DNA from: Deltaproteobacteria bacterium
GTDB lineage: Bacteria > Desulfobacterota > Desulfobacteria > Desulfobacterales > Desulfatibacillaceae
DNA: 64,000 bases
Assembly: GCA_016235345.1 (NCBI GenBank)
Contig: JACRLG010000002.1
Coordinates: 317,893 to 381,892 of the forward strand
Direction: 5' to 3'
Shown here: piece after piece, positions 35,269-44,405 of the stretch
How the letters are laid out: each line of letters opens with the position of its first letter
Position numbering within the stretch: the first letter of the stretch is position 1
Made by a program: the position numbers and the translations under genes
Notes under the pieces: model-generated
What the model was told of the DNA's origin: nothing
The model's input: only the letters and a program-made list of their open reading frames with translations
Database searches by the model: none

Positions 35269-35790
35269 ATGCAAGGCTGGACCGAAGAGGAATTTGCGAA
35301 CAGGGAGCTTATGGCCCCGTGCGGGCTGTACTGCGGGACCTGCGGGGTTTACATCTCAAACCGCGACGGAAACGAAAAGTTCCGGCAGGTGATGGGAAAC
35401 CTGTACGGAACCAAGCCTGAGGAGACCAGGTGCCTGGGCTGTATGCAGCCCGATCCGCCCCGCGAGCTTTACTCTTTCTGCCGGTCCTGCGCCATACGCG
35501 ACTGCGTTAGGGGCCGGGGCTTCTACTCCTGCCACCAGTGCGAAAACTGGCCCTGCGACCACTTCAAGAATTTTCCCCTGGCGACTGGCCGGAGGGTCAT
35601 GGACCGGGCCATAAAAAGCTGGCGGGAAAAGGTCGCGGAGCTTGGCGACGAGGCCGGAAGCGTGGAATGGGCGCGTTCCGAATGCGAACGCTACCACTGC
35701 CCGGACTGCGGCTACCCGCTCTTCCGGGGAGCCCAGCGTTGCCGCAACTGCAAGCGAAACGTCGCCGACGACCTGGACGGCTCGCTGTAG
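35269..35790 (+). CDS. DUF3795 cysteine-rich protein
   Basis: Starting at the ATG after GGAGG, this 173-residue protein shows the DUF3795 pattern: APCGLYCGTCGVYI, CLGCMQPDPP, CRSCAIRDCVRGRG and CHQCENWPCDHFKNFP. A C-terminal zinc ribbon (CPDCGYPLFRGAQRCRNCK) follows. It probably binds metal or an Fe-S cluster; the biochemical role of the family is not known to me. A GC-rich hairpin (35892-35925) lies behind it. Confidence 0.85.
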   Translation: MQGWTEEEFANRELMAPCGLYCGTCGVYISNRDGNEKFRQVMGNLYGTKPEETRCLGCMQPDPPRELYSFCRSCAIRDCVRGRGFYSCHQCENWPCDHFKNFPLATGRRVMDRAIKSWREKVAELGDEAGSVEWARSECERYHCPDCGYPLFRGAQRCRNCKRNVADDLDGSL

Positions 35791-35891
35791 GTCTCTGCGT
35801 TGATTGAACGGATTTTCGGATTGAGCGCAAGGTTTTTGCGAAATTCCGGTAAAATTCGATTTTTTGGCGGTTTCCCGAACGGAGAAAAGAA

Positions 35892-35925
35892 GGCCTCCGG
35901 GAGGGAGGAGGAAAACCCGGAGGCC
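35892..35925 (+). terminator. hairpin downstream of the DUF3795 gene
   Basis: GGCCTCCGGG ... CCCGGAGGCC, followed by only a short CTTT, so it is a weak terminator. The bases from here to 36137 become AT-rich and contain no gene I can support. Confidence 0.5.
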
Positions 35926-36137
35926 GCTTTCGGAATCGGGACCGCAACCTTTAAGATGGGGGCTTAAGGGCGGTCCTTTTATGCGGGAAAAGGCTTCGAG
36001 CCGGTTCGGAACCTTTTCCTTGAAGAATAATATAAAATCGGAAACCTTATTGTCAATAGGAATTATTATTATTTTATGGTCTATGCAGCACCGCCTGATG
36101 AATGGCGGCCTTTTGAAAAAACCCGGCGGAAGACGGA

Positions 36138-36311
36138 TCAGTTGAGGTTCGGGCGCAGGGATTCCTCCTCGTAAAAGCCCTCGGCCATGACCAGGGCGGC
36201 GCGGTTCTTCCTGGCCCATTCCCTTATGGAGCGGATGAGGCCGGGGTCGTGAAACATTAATATCTCCCCCAGGCAGCTTAAATCCTGCTGAATTCGCCAG
36301 TATAAGTGCAT
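36138..36311 (-). CDS. small protein downstream of the cobalamin riboswitch
   Basis: This is a 57-codon frame (MHLYWRIQQDLSCLGE...FYEEESLRPNLN) with GGAAAGGAAAG before the ATG. An inner ATG at 36257 (39 residues) has an even better GGGGGAGATATTA box, so either start is possible. No membrane segment or known motif is seen. It is the first possible gene behind the cobalamin riboswitch and element A copy 5 on this strand. It may be a real small protein or a remnant of the original riboswitch target. Confidence 0.45.
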   Translation of the reverse strand: MHLYWRIQQDLSCLGEILMFHDPGLIRSIREWARKNRAALVMAEGFYEEESLRPNLN

Positions 36312-36348
36312 GAACTTTCCTTTCCCCGCCAGTTGACACCCCAATCCG

Positions 36349-36474
36349 GACAGACCGATGAAAAACGATGAGCCGCAAGGCGTGCGAAAAGCCAATGAGC
36401 AAGCGTACTGAAGGTACGTGGCGGAATTGGCTTTGATGCACAACACAGCGGATCGCGTTTTTCGACGGCCTGTC
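36349..36474 (-). repeat. intergenic element A, copy 5
   Basis: On the minus strand: arms GACAGGCCG-tc-GAAAAACG and CGTTTTTC-at-CGGTCTGTC pair fully (one G-T). The core has an inner stem AAAGCCAAT/ATTGGCTTT and GTACCTTCAGTAC. It sits between the riboswitch terminator and the small gene. Confidence 0.82.
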
Positions 36475-36479
36475 TCCAA

Positions 36480-36519
36480 AATTAAAACAGCCCTTCAGAC
36501 ATATATGTCTGAAGGGCTG
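36480..36519 (-). terminator. riboswitch-associated terminator (32-bp perfect palindrome)
   Basis: CAGCCCTTCAGACATA joined to TATGTCTGAAGGGCTG (36488-36519). On the minus strand it is followed by TTTTAATTTT. It lies about 70 bases after the B12 box, so it is the likely expression platform. Confidence 0.78.
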
Positions 36520-36589
36520 CACCCTGCTTCTTGGCCCTTTTAAATTTGGCCCATGCGCTGCATCTCCCGTGTGCGCAAAAGGCTCGGCG

Positions 36590-36752
36590 GCAAGGCAGGT
36601 CTTCTGGCTTACGGATCATCCGGGCGCTCGCCCCTTCCCGCCGAAGTCAGCCCCGGCAGTGGTTTCTTGCGAACGCCGTCCCCGTATACAGCGGCGGGAC
36701 CGCTCCCGATTTTCACGGGATTCCCTTTTTGTGCTTGAAAAAGCACCTTGCG
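36590..36752 (-). promoter_or_regulatory. cobalamin (B12) riboswitch
   Basis: Read on the minus strand, all landmark segments are present in order: AAGGUGC; AAAAGGGAAUCCCGUGAA; GGGAGCGGUCCCGCCGCUGU; CCACUGCCGGGGCUGAC; GGGAAGG; GAUGAUCCGUAAGCC; and the B12 box AGCCAGAAGACCUGCC. This is a complete-looking adenosylcobalamin-type aptamer. A terminator follows, but the next gene on this strand is only a 57-codon frame, not a B12 transport or synthesis gene. Confidence 0.93.
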
Positions 36753-36918
36753 CCTTTTTCAGTCTATTTTTTCATGCTCGCGCTGTCAAGCCAAACATCC
36801 GGGGCCGGACGCCTATAAAACAGGATGCCGCAAGCGGGTTGATGAAAACCCGCAGGAGCGCGCGCCTTGCCTTTTGCGCCGCGAGGTATTATAATTCACA
36901 GAAACTCCGTCCCCCTCA

Positions 36919-38739
36919 ATGGCAAGGCTTATGGAAAAACATCACAAATTCTCTTTCTGGTACGTCCTGTTCGGCATTTGGGTTGTGTTTTTCATCCACA
37001 ACATGATGTCTTCGGCCATGGCCATAAGGAGCATTCCCTATTCCGAGTTTCTGGACCTTTTGAAGTCGAAAAAAATCGCCGAAGTCGCCATCACCGAAAA
37101 CCAGATACAGGGGAAGACCGTAGACGGCGGAGGCCCGGAGGGCAAGACCCTGGTATTCCGCGCCGTTCGCGTTGACCCGGAGCTTTCCAAGCTCCTGTCC
37201 GAGTACAAGGTCACCTTCAAGGGCGAGATCGAATCCCGCTGGCTTCACGACCTTCTGTCCTGGGTGCTGCCCGTGCTGCTTTTCGTGGGGGTGTGGGCCT
37301 TCATGATGAAAAAGATGGCGGGCGGCCAGCAGGGCTTCATGATGCTGGGCAAAAAGGCCCGGATTTACATGCAGGATGAACTTTCGGTAACCTTCGACGA
37401 TGTGGCCGGGGTTGACGAGAGCAAGGCCGAACTGGTGGAAGTGGTGGAGTTTCTGCGCGACCCCGGGCGCTTCACCCGGCTTGGGGGCAAGATGCCGCGA
37501 GGGGTGCTCCTGGTGGGGCCTCCGGGAACAGGCAAGACCCTTCTGGCCAAGGCGGTGGCGGGGGAATCGAAGGTCCCATTTTTCAGCCTTTCGGGCTCGG
37601 AATTCGTGGAGCTTTTCGTGGGCATGGGCGCGGCCCGCGTGCGCGACCTCTTCAACCAGGCCAAGGAAAAGGCCCCCTGCATCATCTTCATCGACGAGTT
37701 GGACGCCCTTGGAAAGGCTCGCGGAATAGGCTCCTTCGGGGGCCACGACGAGCGCGAGCAGACCCTGAACCAGCTCCTGTCGGAAATGGACGGCTTCGAT
37801 CCCACCGTGGGGGTGATACTTCTCGCCGCCACCAACAGGCCGGAAATCCTCGATCCCGCGCTCATGCGCCCTGGGCGCTTCGACCGCCAGATACTGGTGG
37901 ACCGGCCCGACAAGCAGGGGCGCGAGGCGATACTTAAGGTGCACTTGAAGGGCGTCACGACCGAGGAGGGGCTCGACGTCGAGAAAATATCCTCCATGAC
38001 CCCCGGAATGGTGGGCGCGGACCTGGCCAACCTCGTGAACGAGGCCGCCCTTCTCGCCGTGCGCCGGGGCAGGGACTCCGTGAGCATGGCGGAGTTCGAG
38101 GAGGCCGTGGAGCGCGTGGTGACGGGCCTGGAAAAACGCAACCGCCTCATCAACCACGAAGAAAAGAAAATCGTGGCCTTTCACGAGCTTGGCCACGCCA
38201 TCGTGGCCCTTTCCCTTCCGGGCGCGGACCCGGTGCAGAAGATATCCATAATCCCGCGAGGCATTGCGGCCCTGGGCTACACCCTGCAATTGCCCACGGA
38301 AGACCGGTTCATCATGAAAAAGACCGAGCTTCTGAACAGGATAGCCGTCCTTCTGGGAGGCCGGGCAGCCGAAGAGATCGTTTTCGGAGACATTTCCACG
38401 GGTGCGCACAACGACCTTGCACGGGCCACGGACATAGCGCGCGGCATGGTGAAGCAATACGGCATGAGCGAAAAAATCGGCACAGTTTACCTTGAAAACG
38501 AGCGCCGCCAGCAGTTTTTGAGCGTCGGCATGGACGCCGCCCCGGAATACGGCGCGGAAACCGCCGTCCTTATCGACTCCGAGATCAAGGGAATTCTCGA
38601 CGCCCAGTATCTTGTGGCCAGGGAAATCCTTGAAGGCCGGAGGGAAGTGCTGGACAAGGCCGCCGTTCTTCTGCTTGAAAAGGAAAAGATGGAGGGCGGC
38701 GAGCTTGCCGCCCTCATGGAAAAAACGCAATCTATTTGA
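36919..38739 (+). CDS. ftsH: ATP-dependent zinc metalloprotease FtsH
   Basis: The 606-residue membrane protease has two N-terminal membrane helices (about 13-33 and 117-138). The AAA domain has Walker A GPPGTGKT, Walker [12 protein letters not shown], and an SRH region ending RPGRFDRQI. The M41 zinc protease motif is HELGH (HEAGH in the classic proteins), with the third ligand in the D-rich LARATDIA region. FtsH degrades misassembled membrane proteins. The listed ATG lacks a clear ribosome-binding site; an ATG 12 bases later follows AAGG. Confidence 0.96.
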   Translation: MARLMEKHHKFSFWYVLFGIWVVFFIHNMMSSAMAIRSIPYSEFLDLLKSKKIAEVAITENQIQGKTVDGGGPEGKTLVFRAVRVDPELSKLLSEYKVTFKGEIESRWLHDLLSWVLPVLLFVGVWAFMMKKMAGGQQGFMMLGKKARIYMQDELSVTFDDVAGVDESKAELVEVVEFLRDPGRFTRLGGKMPRGVLLVGPPGTGKTLLAKAVAGESKVPFFSLSGSEFVELFVGMGAARVRDLFNQAKEKAPCIIFIDELDALGKARGIGSFGGHDEREQTLNQLLSEMDGFDPTVGVILLAATNRPEILDPALMRPGRFDRQILVDRPDKQGREAILKVHLKGVTTEEGLDVEKISSMTPGMVGADLANLVNEAALLAVRRGRDSVSMAEFEEAVERVVTGLEKRNRLINHEEKKIVAFHELGHAIVALSLPGADPVQKISIIPRGIAALGYTLQLPTEDRFIMKKTELLNRIAVLLGGRAAEEIVFGDISTGAHNDLARATDIARGMVKQYGMSEKIGTVYLENERRQQFLSVGMDAAPEYGAETAVLIDSEIKGILDAQYLVAREILEGRREVLDKAAVLLLEKEKMEGGELAALMEKTQSI

Positions 38740-38751
38740 AAAAGCCTTGAT

Positions 38752-38917
38752 ATCAATCCGTATAAACGCGATGAAGTGCAAGGAGTGCGAAAAGCCAAGA
38801 GCCAAGCGTACCCGCCCAAGAAATCACAGAGTTCTTGGGATAAATCAGGATGTTCTTACGTGGCGGAATTGGCTTTGATGCACGACACTTAAATTCACGT
38901 TTTTAGACAGGCTGTTA
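38752..38917 (-). repeat. intergenic element A, copy 6 (with internal insertion)
   Basis: A degenerate copy behind ftsH, in reverse orientation. Minus-strand landmarks CTAAAAACGTGAA, TGCATCAAAGCCAATTCCGCCACGTA and TTGCACTTCATCGCG are present. The loop between CGTA and its partner carries about 40 extra bases (38811-38857), which themselves contain CCCAAGAA...TTCTTGGG. Confidence 0.72.
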
Positions 38918-38944
38918 TCGACCATTCACCCAGGAGCCTTCTCC

Positions 38945-39502
38945 ATGCACCGCATTTCATTAAAATGCGCCGCCTTGCTGGCCGTCCTTCTATGCCTTTC
39001 CACAGCGCGGGCTTATGCGGAAGACCCCGCCGTGGTTCAGGCGAAGAAACTGTTCGATCAGTACGTGGCTTACGAAAAGGCCTACGACGAGCGGTTCAAG
39101 GACCTGTTCGACGACGACGCCGTGATAAAATCGGTTAAGGTGGACCAGAACAACGTGGGAAGCCCCATGCCGGAAATCGGGGGCAGGCAGTTGAAGGAAA
39201 GCATAACCGCGCTTTTCCCTTTCCTGCAGGACAGGGGCCTTTCCAAAAAATACGGGGCGTGCAAATATACCGACGTCAAATTCGCCCGCGTCACCGACAA
39301 GGTGAAGGTGGACGCGTGGCGCTACGAGCCTTCGGAGCAGTTCACCGGGCGCTTTTCCCTCCTGATCGGCAAGGCCTATGACGGCAAGTGGAAGATAGTG
39401 GAGATGTTCACCGAGTTCCGCCCGCCTCCCAGCGACACCCGCTACCGGTCCTGGCCCGGCAGCGGAAGCCGGGGCAGGAGTCGGCCCTCTTACTACAGAT
39501 GA
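38945..39502 (+). CDS. exported NTF2-like protein
   Basis: The 185-residue protein has a clear signal peptide (LLAVLLCLSTARAYA, cut before EDPAVV). The mature part resembles small NTF2/SnoaL-type folds: an N-terminal helix (AKKLFDQYVAYEKAYDERF), DDDAVIKS and a later sheet (KVDAWRYEPSE, GRFSLLIGKAYDGKWKIVEMF). The C-terminus is Ser/Arg-rich. No catalytic residues are evident. The solute-binding/VWA fusion gene follows 56 bases downstream. Confidence 0.65.
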   Translation: MHRISLKCAALLAVLLCLSTARAYAEDPAVVQAKKLFDQYVAYEKAYDERFKDLFDDDAVIKSVKVDQNNVGSPMPEIGGRQLKESITALFPFLQDRGLSKKYGACKYTDVKFARVTDKVKVDAWRYEPSEQFTGRFSLLIGKAYDGKWKIVEMFTEFRPPPSDTRYRSWPGSGSRGRSRPSYYR

Positions 39503-39558
39503 TCCAGAAATCCAGGCCTGTGCATTAATCGTTTCTATAACTCCGGGGGACAAAAAAC

Positions 39559-41280
39559 ATGGCGGGAAAACCGAAACCTGCATTCTGGTTCATAGTCCTG
39601 CTCGTTGCGGCCGGCCTCACCTATTACGGGCTCATGAGGGCGGGCGTGGTGGACAAATTCAGGCAGGGCGCATCCTCCCCCACCGGCCGGTCGGCCACGG
39701 CCTCCCTTCCTTCGGGGGACCTCTTGGAACTTTACTTTTACTCGTCCTCCGCCAAGAAAACCTGGATCGAGGCCATGACCGCCCGGTTCAACGCAAGCGG
39801 GGTCAAGGTGGGCAAAAAGACCGTGGTGGTGAAAGCCTTTCACGGCAATTCCGGCGAACAGCTTGACGATCTCAAAATCGGAAGGACCAGGCCCGACCTG
39901 TGGAGCCCCGGCGACGAATCCTGGCTGGCCCTTGCCGACGCATGGTTCCGCGACGTCAAGAGCGTGAAGGTCATGGACGGTTACAAGCCCCTGGTCAACG
40001 TCCCCCTGGTCATCGCCATGTGGGAGCCGATGGCCCAGGCCCTTGGCTATCCCAAGCCCATTGCCTGGAAGGACGTGGCCAGGGTGGCCATGAACCCGGA
40101 GGGCTGGAAATCGGCGGGCAACCCCCAGTGGGGGGCCTTCCGCTGGGGCCACGCCCACCCGGACGCCAACTCCGGCTTTCTCACCGTCGCCAGCGAGGTT
40201 TACGCCATACTGGGCAAAACAAGCGGCATGACCGCCCAGGACCTGGCCAACCCCGTGGTTCTGCAATTCCTCACGGGCTTTGAGGGCGCGGTGGAGCACT
40301 ACGGCCTCTCCAACTCCTGGATAGACGATCTCATGCGCAAAAAGGGCCCCGGCTATCTTTCGGCCACGGTCCAGTACGAAAACACCATTATCGAGGGCAA
40401 CGCCAAGTACGGAAACAAGCCCTTCAAACTGGTGGCCATCTATCCCTCCGAAGGCTGCTTCTTCGCCCGGCACCCGGTGGCCGTCATCAAGGGCGAATGG
40501 ATGACCCCGGAACGCGAGGAAGCCGCCAACGCCTTCGTGAAGTTCCTGCTTTCAGCCGAGGCCCAGAAGGCGGCCATGGAACTGGGAGTCCGCCCCATAG
40601 CACAGATGCCCCTTGCCGCCCCCTTTGACGCGGAACACGGCGTAATGGCAGATGTCTCCGGCGTCAAGTCCTTCGAGGTGCCCGGCGAGGACGTTTTAAA
40701 GCGCCTGCACGACACCTGGGAATCGGTAAAGGTCCCGGCCACGGTAGTCCTCATCCTGGACCGCTCCGGCTCCATGCAGGGCGAGGCCATGGAAAACGCC
40801 AGGCTCGGCGCAATCAGCTTCATAAGGGCCATGAAACCCCGCGACCGGGTGCAGGTGGTGGTGTTTTCCGACCAGGTGACCCCTCTTTCGGACATGTGCG
40901 AAATAGCCTCGTGCGGCGAATCCATGGGCCAGAAAATCTCCACGGTCTTCGCCGAGGGCGGAACCGCCCTTTACGATTCCATCGCAACCTACTACAGGGA
41001 AATGGCGGCCCGTAAACGCTCCGGCGAAAAACGCCGCTACGCCCTGGTGGTCCTGACCGACGGCGACGACACCAAAAGCCGGATGTCATTTGAAGACCTG
41101 ATGGACGTCTTCCCCAAGGGCGAGGACTTCGACGTTCCCAAGGTCTACACCATCGCCTACGGCGACGAGGTGCGCAAGGACGTCCTGGCCCAGATTTCCA
41201 ACAAGACCAACGCGAGGCTGTTCGAGAGCTCGGCCTCAGAAATCGCCAAGACCTATCGTGAACTCTCGGCAAATTTTTAA
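39559..41280 (+). CDS. solute-binding protein / VWA domain fusion
   Basis: The 573-residue protein has an N-terminal membrane anchor (about 8-27), a periplasmic extracellular solute-binding domain (about 55-375; WSPGDESWLALAD, VPLVIAMWEPMA), then a von Willebrand A domain (about 390-573). The metal-ion-dependent adhesion site is intact: DRSGSM, GGTALYD and LTDGDD. Such fusions are likely to act as surface or periplasmic adaptor proteins rather than as transporter subunits; no ABC permease is adjacent. Element A copy 7 follows the stop. Confidence 0.85.
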   Translation: MAGKPKPAFWFIVLLVAAGLTYYGLMRAGVVDKFRQGASSPTGRSATASLPSGDLLELYFYSSSAKKTWIEAMTARFNASGVKVGKKTVVVKAFHGNSGEQLDDLKIGRTRPDLWSPGDESWLALADAWFRDVKSVKVMDGYKPLVNVPLVIAMWEPMAQALGYPKPIAWKDVARVAMNPEGWKSAGNPQWGAFRWGHAHPDANSGFLTVASEVYAILGKTSGMTAQDLANPVVLQFLTGFEGAVEHYGLSNSWIDDLMRKKGPGYLSATVQYENTIIEGNAKYGNKPFKLVAIYPSEGCFFARHPVAVIKGEWMTPEREEAANAFVKFLLSAEAQKAAMELGVRPIAQMPLAAPFDAEHGVMADVSGVKSFEVPGEDVLKRLHDTWESVKVPATVVLILDRSGSMQGEAMENARLGAISFIRAMKPRDRVQVVVFSDQVTPLSDMCEIASCGESMGQKISTVFAEGGTALYDSIATYYREMAARKRSGEKRRYALVVLTDGDDTKSRMSFEDLMDVFPKGEDFDVPKVYTIAYGDEVRKDVLAQISNKTNARLFESSASEIAKTYRELSANF

Positions 41281-41406
41281 CCTGGCGGCCTGAAAGCGCG
41301 AACTGCTGTGTCACGCATCGGGTTGTGGATCGGTCACGTACAAAAGCGTACGCTCCCTCCCACGCCCCTCGCGTTCCTTGCATTTCATCGCTTTCAAACC
41401 GCCAGG
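41281..41406 (+). repeat. intergenic element A, copy 7
   Basis: Arms CCTGGCGG..TGAAAGCG and CGCTTTCA..CCGCCAGG pair perfectly. The core has CGAACTGCTGTGTCACGC, a central CGTACAAAAGCGTACG and TTGCATTTCATCG. It begins at the stop codon of the VWA fusion gene. Confidence 0.88.
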
Positions 41407-41462
41407 GGCTTGGGTGGAGGAAAGAAAGATAAATCCAGCTTTCCTTGCAGGCGGCGATTATC

Positions 41463-41518
41463 GGGTGGCCCTGGCTTTTTCGCTGACGTGGTGCGACAGC
41501 ACAAGAGTAATATTAGGC
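41463..41518 (+). repeat. intergenic repeat B, copy 2
   Basis: GGGTGGCCCTGGCTTTTTCG...GTGGTGCGACAGCACAAGAG.AATATTAGGC matches 18024-18080 at most positions. It again lies behind a family A element. Confidence 0.55.
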
Positions 41519-41551
41519 GGCCATTGATTCAATTACCGGCGAAAGTTTGAC

Positions 41552-42421
41552 GTGGAACTGAATAATTCGAAAATCACGACGGGCGGAATCCTCCGCTACG
41601 TCAAAAAGGCATTCCTCTTTCACTGGAACCTCCTGGCCTTGGGCGCGGGCGTGGTTTACGGGCTTCTGTCCGGAAGGCCCGACGTGGCCCTTCCACTGGT
41701 GGCGGCTGCGGAAATCGTCTTTCTTGCCGGGCTCGCCACAAGGCCCAGGTTCCAGGACGCCGTTGACGCAGAGGGGCTGAAAGGCCAGGACCAGGATGAA
41801 ATCGCCGACGAGGCCGAGGCCACAAGGCTCATCTCCGCCCTTTCACAGAAGGACCGGCGGGACTTCGAGGAACTCAGGAGCCTGTGCCTGGAGCTTGACC
41901 GCATAGGGGCCAGGGAGGACAGGCCCGAGGACGTGGCGAAGTTCCAGACCGACGGCGTGAACCGCCTCTTGTGGATATACCTCAAACTCCTCTTTTCCAA
42001 GACCGCCCTTGAACGCTATTTCAAGACCGTGGACCCGGTCGAGATAGAAAATTCCGTCACCCGCGCCACCGAGCGGCTGGCCGCCCTGGGGCCGGAATCC
42101 GAGGACGACGAAAAGGAGGCATCCTACCGCAAGAGCCTTGAAGACACCAGGGCCACCGCCGGGCTTCGCCTTGCCAACCACCGGAAGGCCCGCGACAACC
42201 ACGAGTTCATAGTGATCGAGCTGGAGCGCCTTCACGGCAAGATCGCGGGGCTGGCCGAACTCGGCGTGGGCCGCCAGGGGCCGCAGCTTTTTTCCAACGA
42301 GATAGACGCGGCGGCGGCCACTATAAGAAACACCGAGCGGGCCATGGACGAGCTCTCCTTTCTTACCGGGCTTTCCACCGACGAGCGGGAGCCGCCCCGG
42401 CTCCTTTACCGGGCGGATTAG
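41552..42421 (+). CDS. membrane-anchored coiled-coil protein
   Basis: The 289-residue protein (GTG start) has one or two membrane helices near residues 27-68 and then a long charged helical cytoplasmic or periplasmic part (for example TRLISALSQKDRRDFEELRSL). I do not recognise a family. It is in line with the VWA fusion gene, and the TPR membrane gene follows eight bases downstream, so it may belong to either group. Confidence 0.68.
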   Translation: MELNNSKITTGGILRYVKKAFLFHWNLLALGAGVVYGLLSGRPDVALPLVAAAEIVFLAGLATRPRFQDAVDAEGLKGQDQDEIADEAEATRLISALSQKDRRDFEELRSLCLELDRIGAREDRPEDVAKFQTDGVNRLLWIYLKLLFSKTALERYFKTVDPVEIENSVTRATERLAALGPESEDDEKEASYRKSLEDTRATAGLRLANHRKARDNHEFIVIELERLHGKIAGLAELGVGRQGPQLFSNEIDAAAATIRNTERAMDELSFLTGLSTDEREPPRLLYRAD

Positions 42422-42428
42422 GCCATCG

Positions 42429-44405
42429 ATGGAAAAAGCCGCGCCAGCCCTTCACGAAAAGCCGGAAACACGGGGCGCCGGAACCTGGATGCTTCCGGCA
42501 GGGCTTGACTCCATTCTGCGCCCCGCCTGCCTCGCCCTTCTGGTGCTGGCCCTTTTCTGGCCCGCCTTTTTCTACGATTTCGCCAATTACGACGACCTGG
42601 ACACCGTAAGCTCCAACCCCTTCATAGGGGACCTGGGACCGGGCGGCTTGAAACGCATCTTCACCTTCTTTTCCCTCAAGAGCTTCTATCCGGTAAGGCT
42701 CCTTTCAGTAGCCATCGATTATAAATTCTGGGGGCTCGATCCAAGAGGCTATCACGCCACCAACGTCTTCATTCACCTTTTAAGCACCCTTCTCGCCTAC
42801 GCCCTTTTCATCCGGCTGAAAAAATCGGGCGGCCCCCTCGATGCAGGAGGGCGAAGGGCCGCCTTCTGGGCCGCCGCACTTTTCGGGCTTCACCCCTCGG
42901 TGGTGGATTCCGTGGCCTGGATTTCGGGCCGCGAGGAGCTTCTGATGCTCCTTTTTCTCCTCTGTGCCCTCCACGTCCACATTTACGCCCTAAGGGCCAG
43001 GGGACCGGCCCGGTTCCTGCTTTTCGTACTCACCGCATACCTGGCCGCATTTTCGTGCCTTTCCAACATCCTGGGCGTGGCGGTGGCCCCCCTGGCGCTT
43101 TCCATGTCATTCCTGGTTTTCGGCCAGAGGCGGACCGCAAGGCTTCTGACCGAGACCTGGCACCTGTGGCTCGTGGCCCTTGCCGCCTTTTTCATAAAGC
43201 TGGTGTCCCTTGGGATTTACGACCAGTCCACCCAGGCGATTCTCTTTCCCTACGTGCCTTCGGCGATAAAAAACGCGGGACACCTGATCGGCAGGGGATT
43301 CGCCGAACAGGCCGCCACCCTGGATGCCATAGAGCGCGCGCGGCTGGTGGTAAGCCTTTTCGGGTCCAACCTGTTTCAGGTGCTTTTTCCCGCAAGGCTT
43401 CCGGTGATGTACGAAAACGTCTATCCGGGCTCCTTTTTCACCCCCCGGATGCTCATCGGCTTCCTTGCCCTGGCGCTGGCCGCCTTCGCCTTCCGCATGG
43501 CCCGCAAAAAGCCCCTGGCCCTTTTCGGCCTTGCCTGGTTCCTCATAAGCCTTCTTCCCTCGGCCCAGATCATCCCCCACCACATCTTCCGGGCGGACAG
43601 GTTTCTGTACCTGCCCCTTGTGGGATTCGGCCTTTTCGCCTCGGTAATGGCCCATGAGGCCGAAAAGCCTGCGGCCCGCCGGTGGGCGGGGGCCTTGTTC
43701 GTTCTTTGGGCCGCCGCCCTGTCCGCAAGGGCCGCAGTCCACCTTCCGGTATGGTCCGACGCCCTCACGCTGCACAGCTACTGCGTGTCCCAAAGCCCCA
43801 ATAACGCCCTGGTGCGCCGCTATCTGGGCGTTGAGTACGCCCGGCTTTGCCTGTATGACGAGGCGCTTGTCCACCTCAAGGAGGCGGTGAGGCTCGCCCC
43901 CGAACGCAACGAGTTCTGGAGCATAGTGTTCAACACCTATGTAAGGAGCGGAAGGCTTGCGGAGGCCGAGGACTTCGCCCGCCAGGGAACGGTGAAGGCT
44001 CCGGAGAACCATGTGAGGTGGAACGATTTGGGCATGATACTGGCCATGCGGAAAAAGCAGGAAGAAGCGCTCAAGGCCTTTGAAAAGGCCCTGTCCATAA
44101 ACCCCGATGACGACACCGTGAATCTGAATAAGGGCTGCCTGCTGTTTGACATGGGAAAAAGTGCGCAGGCGATGGAGCATCTGCGGAAAGCGCTCAAATC
44201 CAACCCCAAAAACAGCGTCGCCCTTTTCCGGCTTGGAGAGGCGCTGGAGTCCCAAGGCCAAAAGGACGAAGCCGTACAGCATTACCGCGAGGCCGTCCGA
44301 TGGGCTCCGGGCTACCTTCCCCCCCGCAGGCGCCTGAAGGAGCTGGAATCCCAGGGGCCCGCCCACGAAAGCGCCGTCTCCGCGAAAAACGGGAGCCCGG
44401 CATGA
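42429..44405 (+). CDS. multi-pass membrane protein with TPR repeats
   Basis: The 658-residue protein is related to that at 7269-8987. Ten or more membrane helices (about 35-445) include FANYDDLDT (acidic loop motif), GLHPSVVDSVAWISGREE and HHIFRADRFLYLPLVG. These are followed by four TPR units (about 455-630; ALKAFEKALSINPDDDTVN and similar). Probably a lipid-linked sugar transferase of the TMTC/PMT superfamily. The next gene, an SGNH hydrolase, overlaps by four bases, so the pair may modify an extracellular glycan together. Confidence 0.8.
   Translation: MEKAAPALHEKPETRGAGTWMLPAGLDSILRPACLALLVLALFWPAFFYDFANYDDLDTVSSNPFIGDLGPGGLKRIFTFFSLKSFYPVRLLSVAIDYKFWGLDPRGYHATNVFIHLLSTLLAYALFIRLKKSGGPLDAGGRRAAFWAAALFGLHPSVVDSVAWISGREELLMLLFLLCALHVHIYALRARGPARFLLFVLTAYLAAFSCLSNILGVAVAPLALSMSFLVFGQRRTARLLTETWHLWLVALAAFFIKLVSLGIYDQSTQAILFPYVPSAIKNAGHLIGRGFAEQAATLDAIERARLVVSLFGSNLFQVLFPARLPVMYENVYPGSFFTPRMLIGFLALALAAFAFRMARKKPLALFGLAWFLISLLPSAQIIPHHIFRADRFLYLPLVGFGLFASVMAHEAEKPAARRWAGALFVLWAAALSARAAVHLPVWSDALTLHSYCVSQSPNNALVRRYLGVEYARLCLYDEALVHLKEAVRLAPERNEFWSIVFNTYVRSGRLAEAEDFARQGTVKAPENHVRWNDLGMILAMRKKQEEALKAFEKALSINPDDDTVNLNKGCLLFDMGKSAQAMEHLRKALKSNPKNSVALFRLGEALESQGQKDEAVQHYREAVRWAPGYLPPRRRLKELESQGPAHESAVSAKNGSPA

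Noticed and set aside
35356..36522. Open minus-strand frame of 388 codons spanning the riboswitch terminator and the DUF3795 gene
   Set aside because: It runs through the riboswitch terminator, element A copy 5 and antisense to a well-supported DUF3795 gene.
36919..38739. Cobalamin riboswitch as a regulator of ftsH
   Set aside because: The aptamer reads on the minus strand, away from ftsH.
36916..38805. Open minus-strand frame of 629 codons opposite ftsH
   Set aside because: Antisense shadow; ftsH on the plus strand has complete AAA and protease motifs.
43107..44366. Open minus-strand frame of 419 codons
   Set aside because: Antisense shadow of the TPR membrane protein gene.
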